DNA of 54,116 nucleotides from Gammaproteobacteria bacterium (GTDB lineage Bacteria > Pseudomonadota > Gammaproteobacteria > Steroidobacterales > GCA-2729495): the NCBI GenBank assembly GCA_030066665.1, contig JASJBD010000054.1:1-54116 (forward strand), given 5' to 3'. Of the stretch, positions 28,288 to 34,701 are shown piece by piece. The position numbers and the translations under genes are program-made. The stretch's first letter is position 1. Every line of letters begins with the position of its first letter. A model generated the notes under the pieces. It did no database searches, was not told where the DNA came from, and saw only the letters and a list, made by a program, of their open reading frames with translations.

Positions 28288-28374
28288 ATGCGGCTGAAGC
28301 ATATTCCCGGCGGCGAGTACTTTTACTACTGCTGCAACAAGAAGATCGGGGGTTCATCCAAGTGTTCTACCTGA
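28288..28374 (+). CDS. Possible 28-residue leader peptide
   Basis: ATG at 28288 with GAGGG 8 bases upstream, directly behind riboswitch 1. The peptide begins MRLKHIPGG, contains YFYYCC and ends KCST, so it has three cysteines and no signal peptide. Its last 13 bases overlap the start of the next gene in another frame. It may be a translated leader that couples initiation at the downstream GTG, or an accidental frame. Confidence 0.35.
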   Translation: MRLKHIPGGEYFYYCCNKKIGGSSKCST

Positions 28375-29483
28375 GAAGCAGTGCCGGTCTCGCGTATTTG
28401 TTGCTTTTCCTAACCGTATTGGCCCTGTCGGTTTTCTGGAGCAGTGCGGTTTCTGCCGCACCTTGGGACGACTGGCTGAAGAAGGCCGAGGAAGTCGTGG
28501 AAGACACGGTGGACGACGTGCTGGATGAACCCGACGTTCCTCATAGCCAGGAAGAAGTGGTCGAGGAAATCGGCAGCGCTCAGGATGCGCCGGCTGTCGA
28601 TAAACCGACCCAGCCAGATCGAAAAACCTACGCGGAACTTGCGACAAACGCCGGGCTCTATGCCGGGCTGGCGGATGCCTGCGGACAGTCGGTTGGTGCG
28701 GCGGTACGGGCAGACTTCGAACCGCGCGCGGCAAAGTTCCCCGATTTCAATAAAACACTGATGATGCAATTTGACGGGCTATACAATTCCAACCTGAAAA
28801 AGGGTAGTCAGAGGTGTGGGGATCTCGCAGATTACCGAAGCAAGTACGAAGCATCGATGCGGGCGATCGGCGCAGAACCGGTTGCTGTCAGCGCTGCGCA
28901 GGCCAGTTCGCCGCCGACGAACACGCAGGGCGGATTGCCCATATATGGGCGAGGGGGTGCCCCGACAGCAAGGCAGGAACCCAATCTTGGTGAGCTGAAA
29001 AGTCTCGCGGGCTACGCCGGCGCGTACGCGGGCCGCGGCGTTGCCTGTGACGTGACGATTTCGGCAAAGATTCGTCCGGACTTTATCGCACAGATAGCCC
29101 GCCAGTATCCCGAGTACCAGGCTGAGCTGACAGCCGCGTTCGACGGAGCTTACCCGGCTTTGGCTGATTCCTGGTGCGATGAGATGCGGCTGGGTATCGT
29201 GAAACAAAGATACGAGTCCACGATGACAGCGCATGGCATGACGCCGGTGCTGGACGAGGCCCCGAAGGAGGCGGCCGCCGGTTCGCCCGCACCGGTATCT
29301 GCGCCAGAGGCACCTGCTGCGAACACTAAAACTTCGGGCGATTTTCAGGAACCGGAAACCTGTGGCGTCAATGTTCTGGAACGGACGCGGTGCAAGCAGA
29401 TTGTCGCCAACCCGGGCAATCATTGGGCTTGCAAGGTAGAAGCGTGCGAGCAGTGGCTCGCCACATCACCGCATGGCGATTAG
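28362..29483 (+). CDS. Exported protein with two internal repeats, unknown function
   Basis: 373 residues from a GTG start with GGGGG upstream. A long signal peptide (AYLLLFLTVLALSVFWSSAVSA) is followed by an acidic stretch (EEVVEDTVDDVLDEPD). Two homologous repeats follow: about 85-170 (AGLYAGLADACG, DFEPRAAKFPDF, MMQFDGLY, YRSKYEASMRAIGAEPV) and about 212-300 (AGAYAGRGVACD, DFIAQIARQYPEY, TAAFDGAY, VKQRYESTMTAHGMTPV), each with a cysteine pair. A Pro/Ala linker and a small Cys-rich C-terminal part (ETCGVNV, RTRCKQI, ACKVEACEQW) end it. It has no CTERM tail, unlike the next three proteins. Confidence 0.75.
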   Translation: MFYLRSSAGLAYLLLFLTVLALSVFWSSAVSAAPWDDWLKKAEEVVEDTVDDVLDEPDVPHSQEEVVEEIGSAQDAPAVDKPTQPDRKTYAELATNAGLYAGLADACGQSVGAAVRADFEPRAAKFPDFNKTLMMQFDGLYNSNLKKGSQRCGDLADYRSKYEASMRAIGAEPVAVSAAQASSPPTNTQGGLPIYGRGGAPTARQEPNLGELKSLAGYAGAYAGRGVACDVTISAKIRPDFIAQIARQYPEYQAELTAAFDGAYPALADSWCDEMRLGIVKQRYESTMTAHGMTPVLDEAPKEAAAGSPAPVSAPEAPAANTKTSGDFQEPETCGVNVLERTRCKQIVANPGNHWACKVEACEQWLATSPHGD

Positions 29484-29498
29484 CGTTACCCTTGGAGA

Positions 29499-29520
29499 CC
29501 CTGCCTGGTGCCGGGTTTTC
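29499..29520 (+). terminator. Intrinsic terminator, copy 1
   Basis: CCCTGC (29499-29504), loop CTGGT, GCCGGG (29510-29515) with one G-U pair, then TTTT. It is the first of a family of near-identical hairpins that follow genes in this locus. Confidence 0.75.
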
Positions 29521-29538
29521 CTTGCTTGGACCCGGCAA

Positions 29539-29578
29539 GTTATGTCAAGTTGATGCCCCGCGGCGAGGGGCGTAAATT
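29539..29578 (+). promoter_or_regulatory. Candidate promoter of riboswitch 2 transcript with shared upstream element
   Basis: GTTATGTCAA (29539-29548) stands one base before a -35 TTGATG (29550-29555), then a 17-base spacer and TAAATT (29573-29578). The same decamer in the same register precedes a -35 at 30626. The spacer holds a GCCCC/GGGGC inverted repeat (29555-29571). Initiation near 29585 would put the aptamer at the 5' end of the RNA. Confidence 0.5.
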
Positions 29579-29591
29579 GATCAGCAAATAC

Positions 29592-29706
29592 TAAGGATAA
29601 GGCCATACCTGTCGAAAGGCAGGGACGGAAAGCCACGGGTCCTCGCTTCCTCCGAGAAGCCATGGACGACACCTCGAAGGACCCTAAGACCGCCGGGCTG
29701 CCAAGC
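29592..29706 (+). promoter_or_regulatory. Cyclic di-GMP-I (GEMM) riboswitch 2, variant core
   Basis: AAGGCCATA, P2 CCTGTC-GAAA-GGCAGG, linker GACGGAAAGCC (29624-29634), P3 closed by GGGTCC (29637-29642) and GGACCC (29679-29684), 3' CCGGGCTGCC. The P3 arm is almost the same as in riboswitch 1. Compared with the consensus the core has C for G at Vc2 position 21 (29603) and G for C at position 46 (29628), a possible compensated pair. G20 (29602) and C92 (29701) are kept, so c-di-GMP rather than cGAMP is expected. The start codon at 29720 is only about 15 bases beyond P1, with a weak CTGGG ribosome site, which suits direct translational control. Confidence 0.85.
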
Positions 29707-29719
29707 TGGGTACCGCACC

Positions 29720-30484
29720 ATGTTGGCGAATCTTTGCAAAGCTGGCGTCCTCGCCGTTCTCTTGTTCACAATCTCCGCTACCGCCCGCGCGACAACGATC
29801 GATCCGACTCAAAGTATTGTTGTCACCGCTGCGCTGGCGGGTCAGCCTCTCTATCGATTCCCGCTGGGTGATTTGCAGCAGTTACTGGCGCTTCGTCTGA
29901 TCCAATCCGGAGCTCTCGGGTCTATTCGGCTGACTTTGGCGCCGCTCCTGCTCATTACCGACACGGACGGTTCACCGCTGTCTTTCAACAGCCTCGATGC
30001 ACTGACGAGAGTGTTGATCAGTCTCATTAGAGTCCAACAAGCTCAAACACTGCAGCTGTCGACTCCGATATCAGCGCAAGGACCTGTCGCAACAACCAAC
30101 GCCGATGACCGCCTGATTATCGAGGGCGCGGGCGGAGTTCTCGAAGTGGTTGACCGTAGCGAACGGCCGGTTGCGGCCTTTGACCTTTGGCAAGCCAGTG
30201 GCGGGCTCACCGCGGACCCATTTGGTCGATTTGAGCTGGCCGGCTTTGAACTGAGACTGTATAGCGAAAGCCATGTATTCGAAGGCACGCCGATTCTACC
30301 GCCGCCGGCCGAGGAGTTTGACGAAGCGAGGTTGCGGCTCACCTTCAGAGACGGCAGCAACATCGATTGGGTCGATCTGCCCGTCACGAGCCTGACGATT
30401 GCGAACATACCGATTCCTGCAGGATCGATTTTGTTCGCCTCCGCCCTCGGCCTTGTCGGGTGGCTTAAACGCAGACCAGGCTGA
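29720..30484 (+). CDS. Exported VPLPA-type CTERM sorting protein 1, riboswitch-controlled
   Basis: 254 residues. Signal peptide LAVLLFTISATARA, then a beta-rich body with few charges (TLAPLLLITDTDGSP, LSTPISAQGPVATT, GGVLEVVDRSERPVAAF). The tail is IPIPAGSILFASALGLVGW then LKRR: a Pro-rich motif, a membrane helix and a basic end, the tripartite plan of PEP-CTERM/VPLPA-CTERM signals recognised by an exosortase. The mature body has no family I recognise. Start at ATG 29720, right behind riboswitch 2. Confidence 0.82.
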   Translation: MLANLCKAGVLAVLLFTISATARATTIDPTQSIVVTAALAGQPLYRFPLGDLQQLLALRLIQSGALGSIRLTLAPLLLITDTDGSPLSFNSLDALTRVLISLIRVQQAQTLQLSTPISAQGPVATTNADDRLIIEGAGGVLEVVDRSERPVAAFDLWQASGGLTADPFGRFELAGFELRLYSESHVFEGTPILPPPAEEFDEARLRLTFRDGSNIDWVDLPVTSLTIANIPIPAGSILFASALGLVGWLKRRPG

Positions 30485-30507
30485 ACTCGCAACAGTCCCT
30501 GTGAAGA

Positions 30508-30528
30508 CCCGGCCTGGTGCCGGGTTTT
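30508..30528 (+). terminator. Intrinsic terminator, copy 2
   Basis: CCCGGC (30508-30513), loop CTGGT, GCCGGG (30519-30524), then TTTT. It follows the GAAGA context also seen before copy 4. Confidence 0.88.
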
Positions 30529-30614
30529 CTCTGGCCGGTGTCGCCGTGGGCGTGGCCTGAGCATGTGGGTGAGGCCGCGCGAACCCCGCACAAACCTGAG
30601 CGTCTGCAGCGCCG

Positions 30615-30654
30615 GTTATGTCAACTTGCCGCTTTCTTACCGTACGCGTAGATT
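30615..30654 (+). promoter_or_regulatory. Candidate promoter with shared GTTATGTCAA element
   Basis: GTTATGTCAA (30615-30624), one base, TTGCCG (30626-30631), 17-base spacer, TAGATT (30649-30654). Spacing is the same as at 29539-29578. Initiation near 30661 would give a leader of about 97 bases in which I see no known riboswitch. Confidence 0.45.
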
Positions 30655-30757
30655 TGCGTTAACAACAACCAATAGATCCCACGGCGTCGAGAAGCGGTAA
30701 CTGACAACTTGTGGCGTCGTCGCCAGGTTCTTTAGGGTCGAACGAAAGGGGGCAGCG

Positions 30758-31498
30758 ATGAAATCCAGGTTTCAGGTTCTTTTTTTGGCAATCGCTGCAT
30801 GGCTCTTCGGCGTCAATCCTGGTCTGGCAGACATTCCGGTTCGGCAAGTTCTAATCCAAGCAAATATAGTCGAATTTGCAGGGCTAACTGAGTCTGATCG
30901 TATTGCGCTCGGCACCGGGTCAGCAAGCCTCGAGTTCCTCACGAACTCCGGCGTCCTTGGCCAAGGTGACGCACTCGGTTCGGGGCTGGTATTTGATAAC
31001 CCCTTCGCGCAAACACAAGTAAGGCTTCGCGGCCCTGTTGACTATGATGCTAATCGCACCCCGGATTCCAGTGATTTTTTGGTGCGCATAATTAGCGACT
31101 TGGAATTGGTCGATTCCTTCACGTCATTTATGTCGAACGGGGTTCCGCTGCAATTCAATGGACAAGATTTTTCTCTGGAACAGATTTCATTCTTTTTCGA
31201 TATTCCTGACGGTACCAATGGAGCCCCTCTAGTGGGTAGCGATTTCAACGATTACGTGGCGAGACTGGACGGTGGCCCGCCCATCGACGCGTTTGCTTTC
31301 GTCGACATTATTTTTTTTGTGGAATCGCGACCGTTTATGCAATCTGCACAAGCCGAGCAGATGGAGGAGTTCGTCCGGCTTCAGGTTTCCGGTCAAGTCA
31401 CCGGTGTGTCAGTCCAGGTCATACCCGTCCCGGCCGCACTCTGGCTCTTTGGCTCCGCCCTCGGCCTTCTGGGTTGGCTGAAACGCAGAGCGGTCTGA
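30758..31498 (+). CDS. Exported VPLPA-type CTERM sorting protein 2
   Basis: 246 residues. Signal peptide LFLAIAAWLFGVNPGLA, a beta-rich acidic body (FLTNSGVLGQGDALG, VDYDANRTPDSSDFLV, GTNGAPLVGSDFNDYVARL) and the tail VIPVPAALWLFGSALGLLGW then LKRR. AGGGGG lies 5 bases ahead of the ATG. The gene is visibly richer in A+T than the housekeeping genes around it. The body could not be assigned; surface display or release after exosortase processing is the family expectation. Confidence 0.82.
   Translation: MKSRFQVLFLAIAAWLFGVNPGLADIPVRQVLIQANIVEFAGLTESDRIALGTGSASLEFLTNSGVLGQGDALGSGLVFDNPFAQTQVRLRGPVDYDANRTPDSSDFLVRIISDLELVDSFTSFMSNGVPLQFNGQDFSLEQISFFFDIPDGTNGAPLVGSDFNDYVARLDGGPPIDAFAFVDIIFFVESRPFMQSAQAEQMEEFVRLQVSGQVTGVSVQVIPVPAALWLFGSALGLLGWLKRRAV
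31439..31488 (+). repeat. CTERM-encoding direct repeat (second copy 32485-32534)
   Basis: The 50 bases that encode LWLFGSALGLLGWLKR and its edges match 32485-32534 at 46 of 50 positions, much more than the rest of the two genes. A weaker third copy covers about 30434-30473. The tail therefore appears to move or be homogenised as a DNA cassette. Confidence 0.8.
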
Positions 31499-31573
31499 AC
31501 TGATTTCAGTCGCCATGAAGACCGGGGCTGGCGCCGGGCCGACGCGCCCGTGGACCTCGTTTGATTTCGGGGG

Positions 31574-31599
31574 AGGCCCGGGTAGTCGCGGGGGCTTTT
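31574..31599 (+). terminator. Probable intrinsic terminator after CTERM gene 2
   Basis: GCCCG pairs with CGGGGGC with a bulge, followed by TTTTT at 31595-31599. Upstream at 31521-31540 is a decayed copy of the locus terminator (ACCGGGGCTGGCGCCGGG) that has lost its T-run. Confidence 0.6.
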
Positions 31600-31639
31600 T
31601 CACATAACCGGACGTCGACTAGGGGCGGTTTTGGTCATT

Positions 31640-31669
31640 TTGACCTGCTGGCGCTGGGTGGGTTATAAC
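31640..31669 (+). promoter_or_regulatory. Near-consensus sigma-70 promoter
   Basis: TTGACC (31640-31645), 18-base spacer, TATAAC (31664-31669). The bases before the -35 (GTTTTGGTCATT) resemble the GTTATGTCAA element of the two preceding promoters with one insertion. Initiation near 31676 would fall only a few bases before a strong terminator. Confidence 0.55.
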
Positions 31670-31680
31670 GACTACCGATG

Positions 31681-31718
31681 ACGCAGACGACCCCTCCGGG
31701 GTCCCTGCGTATTTTTTT
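31681..31718 (+). terminator. Strong intrinsic terminator in the leader of CTERM gene 3
   Basis: Two stacked stems: ACGCAG (31681-31686) with CTGCGT (31705-31710) and GACCCC (31689-31694) with GGGGTC (31698-31703), loop TCC, then a run of seven T (31712-31718). It lies 40 bases before the start codon at 31759 and directly after the promoter at 31640, so it would stop most RNA unless an alternative fold or a factor intervenes. Confidence 0.85.
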
Positions 31719-31758
31719 GGCCGAGTGTGGCCCATTGGCAATAACGGGAAGCCTGAGC

Positions 31759-32544
31759 ATGAAAAGAACGCATTTCCTTGGCCTTTGCATTTGCCTTATC
31801 CAACCGTTCCTGGCGGCTACCTCGGCAGCCTATTTCGTGGGCGCAATTTGCATATCTGGCGGAAACAATTCGTCAACGCTTACCGAAATTGGGTGCAGCG
31901 ACACTCGCGACAACATTACGAACATCGTCACAGGAGAGGCGTACGCAAATCTGGCCACCGGCCAATTAAGGGCCAGATCTTCTGCGACCTACCTGATTGA
32001 TCCCCCTCGAGGTGTTGCCACGAGCACGCGAGCAAGTTTCGGGGATACGATTACAGTCTTGGGAGACTGGACGGGTACTGTACCGGTTGACGTGTCTGTG
32101 CGCGTGACCGGTAGAGCAGTCCCGCCAAACCCCGGGGCAACGATAGTCTCGTTCAGCATGAGACCATCTGGCCCAGGTTTCTTCATTAATTCAGACCTGA
32201 CATTTGCGCTAAGTGGACCTTCGATAAATGCCACGCTGGATATCAATTCACTAACGTACGATTCTATCGATGTTGTGTTTACGGAGACCTTCAACGTGCC
32301 GAATTTGAATCCGAATTTTCTGATCGGGCCGGCACTGACCGTGTTTTCTTCGACCAATTTTACTACCGCGTTTTCGCAAACAGATTTCTTTGACACAGCA
32401 TCTTTGTCAATTGATCTTCCGCCTGGGTTGAGCTTTAGCTCTGAATCGGGCGTGTTTCTTACCGCAATCCCGATTCCGCCAGCCCTCTGGCTCTTCGGCT
32501 CCGCCCTCGGCCTGTTGGGCTGGCTGAAACGCAGGCACGCATGA
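31759..32544 (+). CDS. Exported VPLPA-type CTERM sorting protein 3
   Basis: 261 residues from the ATG at 31759. The frame is open back to 31678, but that part translates the leader terminator; MKRTHFLGLCICLIQPFLAATSA is a proper signal peptide with GGGAAG upstream. The body is rich in Thr, Ser and Asn (CISGGNNSSTLTEIGCSD, FSMRPSGPGFFINSDLTF) and has an early cysteine pair. The tail is IPIPPALWLFGSALGLLGW then LKRR. A+T-rich relative to the flanks. Confidence 0.82.
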   Translation: MKRTHFLGLCICLIQPFLAATSAAYFVGAICISGGNNSSTLTEIGCSDTRDNITNIVTGEAYANLATGQLRARSSATYLIDPPRGVATSTRASFGDTITVLGDWTGTVPVDVSVRVTGRAVPPNPGATIVSFSMRPSGPGFFINSDLTFALSGPSINATLDINSLTYDSIDVVFTETFNVPNLNPNFLIGPALTVFSSTNFTTAFSQTDFFDTASLSIDLPPGLSFSSESGVFLTAIPIPPALWLFGSALGLLGWLKRRHA

Positions 32545-32567
32545 AATGAATCCAGTCTCTATGAAGA

Positions 32568-32588
32568 CCCGGCCTTGCGCCGGGTTTT
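32568..32588 (+). terminator. Intrinsic terminator, copy 4
   Basis: CCCGGC (32568-32573), loop CTTGC, GCCGGG (32579-32584), TTTT. Same design and GAAGA lead-in as copy 2. Confidence 0.88.
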
Positions 32589-32636
32589 CTTCTGGGCGTT
32601 AGCCGAGCGTGCCGGATCTATGTGAAGAACTGTGTG

Positions 32637-33302
32637 TCACGACGAGTCGGCTTTATGTTGCAGGAGCTCTACGGTCGCAAAGAACAGAATGATCGCGCCG
32701 ACGAGCTCCAGTGATTCCTCGGTATATGGCCGCAAAGGGAATTCGAAACCAAAGCCGAAGTAACGGACAAACAGATATTCCACATCAAGGATTGCAGAAG
32801 CGAACAGCACGGATAGCCCGGCGGCGAAAAACCACCCGGACGTGCCAAATTCGTCAATCCAGTCCCGTCTTCGCAGCAACGGCCAGGCCTTGGCGGCGAC
32901 CCAAAGTCCGGTTGCCACGAATGCAACCGACATGGCGAGCAGGGCAAGCTGGTGAACCTGGGAGACTTCGGGATTGCCGAAATAACGCCAGACGGCATAC
33001 CAGCGGTACCCCATGACTTCCCTTTCCAGATCAAGTTCCCGGAGTGCGAGGAAGACGAACAGGAACAGCAAGAGCAGATACAGCGGCCTGGTCTCCGCCG
33101 CCGTTCGACGGAACAGCACGATCAGGATTGCTATCGAGACCAGATACCAGGGCCACTGGAATCGCTCCATTCCTTCTTCGTTCACAATGGAAGTCGGCGT
33201 ACCCCTGAGCGCCGCCTCGGGCCAGAGCACGGGCACGATGAGCAACGCGACCGTGGTTGCTGCCAGCACGACGAAGAAGACTAGTCGTCGACGCGGCACC
33301 AA
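32637..33302 (-). CDS. Polytopic membrane protein of unknown function
   Basis: 221 residues with about six predicted membrane helices: VFFVVLAATTVALLIVPVLW, WYLVSIAILIVLF, YLLLLFLFVFLAL, LALLAMSVAFVATGLWVAA, GWFFAAGLSVLFASAIL, and LVGAIILFFATVELL. Charged loops carry RELDLEREVMGYRW and DWIDEFGTS. I recognise no family. It converges on the CTERM locus and is divergent from the P450 gene 64 bases away. Confidence 0.7.
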   Translation of the reverse strand: MVPRRRLVFFVVLAATTVALLIVPVLWPEAALRGTPTSIVNEEGMERFQWPWYLVSIAILIVLFRRTAAETRPLYLLLLFLFVFLALRELDLEREVMGYRWYAVWRYFGNPEVSQVHQLALLAMSVAFVATGLWVAAKAWPLLRRRDWIDEFGTSGWFFAAGLSVLFASAILDVEYLFVRYFGFGFEFPLRPYTEESLELVGAIILFFATVELLQHKADSS

Positions 33303-33366
33303 TTGCTACCTCTTGTGACAGCGCGGGTTATCATCCTCTGGTAGTTACCTTTGATGGTTTGGTGAT

Positions 33367-34551
33367 ATGACCACCGAAGCAATCCGGGCCGAGTACGCCG
33401 AAGATATCAGTCTTGCTGAACTCGAAGCGGATCCGTATCCGATCTTCCGCCGCCTGCAGCAGGAAAAGCCGCTGGCCTGGGTTGAAAAACTTGGCATGTG
33501 GCTGGTCACGCGGTACCCGGACGTGATGCATGTGGTGACAAATCCTGAGTTGTTCACAGCTGAAACGGAGCCCTCATTCCTGGCCGACGTGCTGGGCGTG
33601 AACATGCTGACACTGGAGGGCGAGGAAGCGCGGCGCATCAAGTCTGCCATGCAGCCGCCGTTCACTGCACGCGGCTGTGCCAAGGACTACATCGACAACG
33701 AGCTCGAGGATATCGCCCACGCACTGATCGATGAATTCATCAGCGACGGTGAGGTCGAGCTGATGACGCGGTATGCGGAACCGGTCAGCACGGTATCGCT
33801 GCAGCGTTGTCTCGGGCTGGACAATATTCCGCGGCAGAGGATGTGGGAACTCTGCGAAGGGGTCTGTGCCGGCTTGGCGAACTTTGAAGGCGATCCTGCA
33901 CTGGATGCGGTCTACCAGAAAGCGCGCGACGGCATCGAGGAGATCGTCCGCGAGAAGATCGCCGCGGTTCGCGAACAGCCGGATTCATCCGCAATTGCCT
34001 ATTACGTTGCACCGGAGCGCGGGCTGACGGATGAAGAAATCACGAACAACGTGCGGCTGATGATCAGCGGCGGCATCAATGAGCCGCGTGATGGCATCGG
34101 CATGGCGATCTACGCCTTCCAGCAGCACCATCAACGGTCCGAGGACGCGCGCCTCGATCGGTCTTTCTGGCTGCGGTTCACAAACGAAGTGCTGCGGCTT
34201 TACGCACCGGTTGGCACGGCCGCCCGGATGACGACGACACCGACCCGACTCGCCGGCGTCGAGCTGCCAGCCGGGGAGTTCATTGCTGCCTGCCTGAGTG
34301 CCGCGAATCGCGACGCGGGCTTCTGGGAACAGCCGGACGAGTTTCTGCCGGGCCGCAAGCAAAAAGACCATGTCGCTTTTTCCCAGGGCCAGCATCGTTG
34401 CCTGGGGCTGTGGCTCGGCCTGCACGAGATCATTGTCGGCGCCTCCCTGCTGGTGGAGCGGATCCCAAACCTGCAGCTCGATACGACGCGACCGCCGACG
34501 ATCAGCGGCTTCGAATTTCGCGGCCCGAAAACCTTGCATCTGCGCTGGTAG
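33367..34551 (+). CDS. Cytochrome P450
   Basis: 394 residues, a soluble bacterial class I-type P450. Heme loop FSQGQHRCLG with axial Cys345; ExxR reads EVLR in RFTNEVLRLYAPVG. The I-helix oxygen-activation segment is SGGINEPRDG, where the usual acid-alcohol pair (D/E-T) is altered and a proline stands where Thr is expected. No ferredoxin or reductase gene lies nearby, so redox partners must be elsewhere. The substrate is unknown. The gene ends 47 bases before tRNA-Leu. Confidence 0.9.
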   Translation: MTTEAIRAEYAEDISLAELEADPYPIFRRLQQEKPLAWVEKLGMWLVTRYPDVMHVVTNPELFTAETEPSFLADVLGVNMLTLEGEEARRIKSAMQPPFTARGCAKDYIDNELEDIAHALIDEFISDGEVELMTRYAEPVSTVSLQRCLGLDNIPRQRMWELCEGVCAGLANFEGDPALDAVYQKARDGIEEIVREKIAAVREQPDSSAIAYYVAPERGLTDEEITNNVRLMISGGINEPRDGIGMAIYAFQQHHQRSEDARLDRSFWLRFTNEVLRLYAPVGTAARMTTTPTRLAGVELPAGEFIAACLSAANRDAGFWEQPDEFLPGRKQKDHVAFSQGQHRCLGLWLGLHEIIVGASLLVERIPNLQLDTTRPPTISGFEFRGPKTLHLRW

Positions 34552-34598
34552 CCGCCCACGCTGTCGTAACGGGTGGGATTACCTACAATGCCCGCCGA

Positions 34599-34685
34599 GC
34601 CCGGGTGGCGAAATTGGTAGACGCAAGGGACTTAAAATCCCTCGGAGGAGACTCCGTGCCGGTTCGAGTCCGGCCCCGGGCACCA
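34599..34685 (+). tRNA. tRNA-Leu (TAA)
   Basis: An 87-base class II tRNA with CCA. GCCCGGG pairs with CCCGGGC; the anticodon TAA is at 34633-34635 in CTTAAAA; a long variable arm (CTCGGAGGAGACTCCGT) follows. A -10-like TACAAT lies at 34584-34589. Confidence 0.97.
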
Positions 34686-34701
34686 GTTCCATAGTGACTA
34701 C

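Noticed and set aside
28085-28297. Frame over riboswitch 1
   Set aside because: It translates the aptamer; structure and consensus show the region is RNA.
30611-30631. Sigma-54 (-24/-12) promoter ahead of CTERM gene 2
   Set aside because: PEP-CTERM genes often use sigma-54, so I looked, but the GG-to-GC spacing here is 12 bases, not 10.
31678-31758. N-terminal extension of CTERM protein 3 from the ATG at 31678
   Set aside because: It would translate the leader terminator and bury the signal peptide; the ATG at 31759 gives a normal export signal.
27745-34685. Integrated element bounded by tRNA-Cys and tRNA-Leu
   Set aside because: No integrase, no direct repeat of either tRNA 3' end; only the composition differs.
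34398-34694. Open frame giving VAKLVDARDLKSLGG
   Set aside because: This is the well-known spurious translation of a tRNA-Leu gene.
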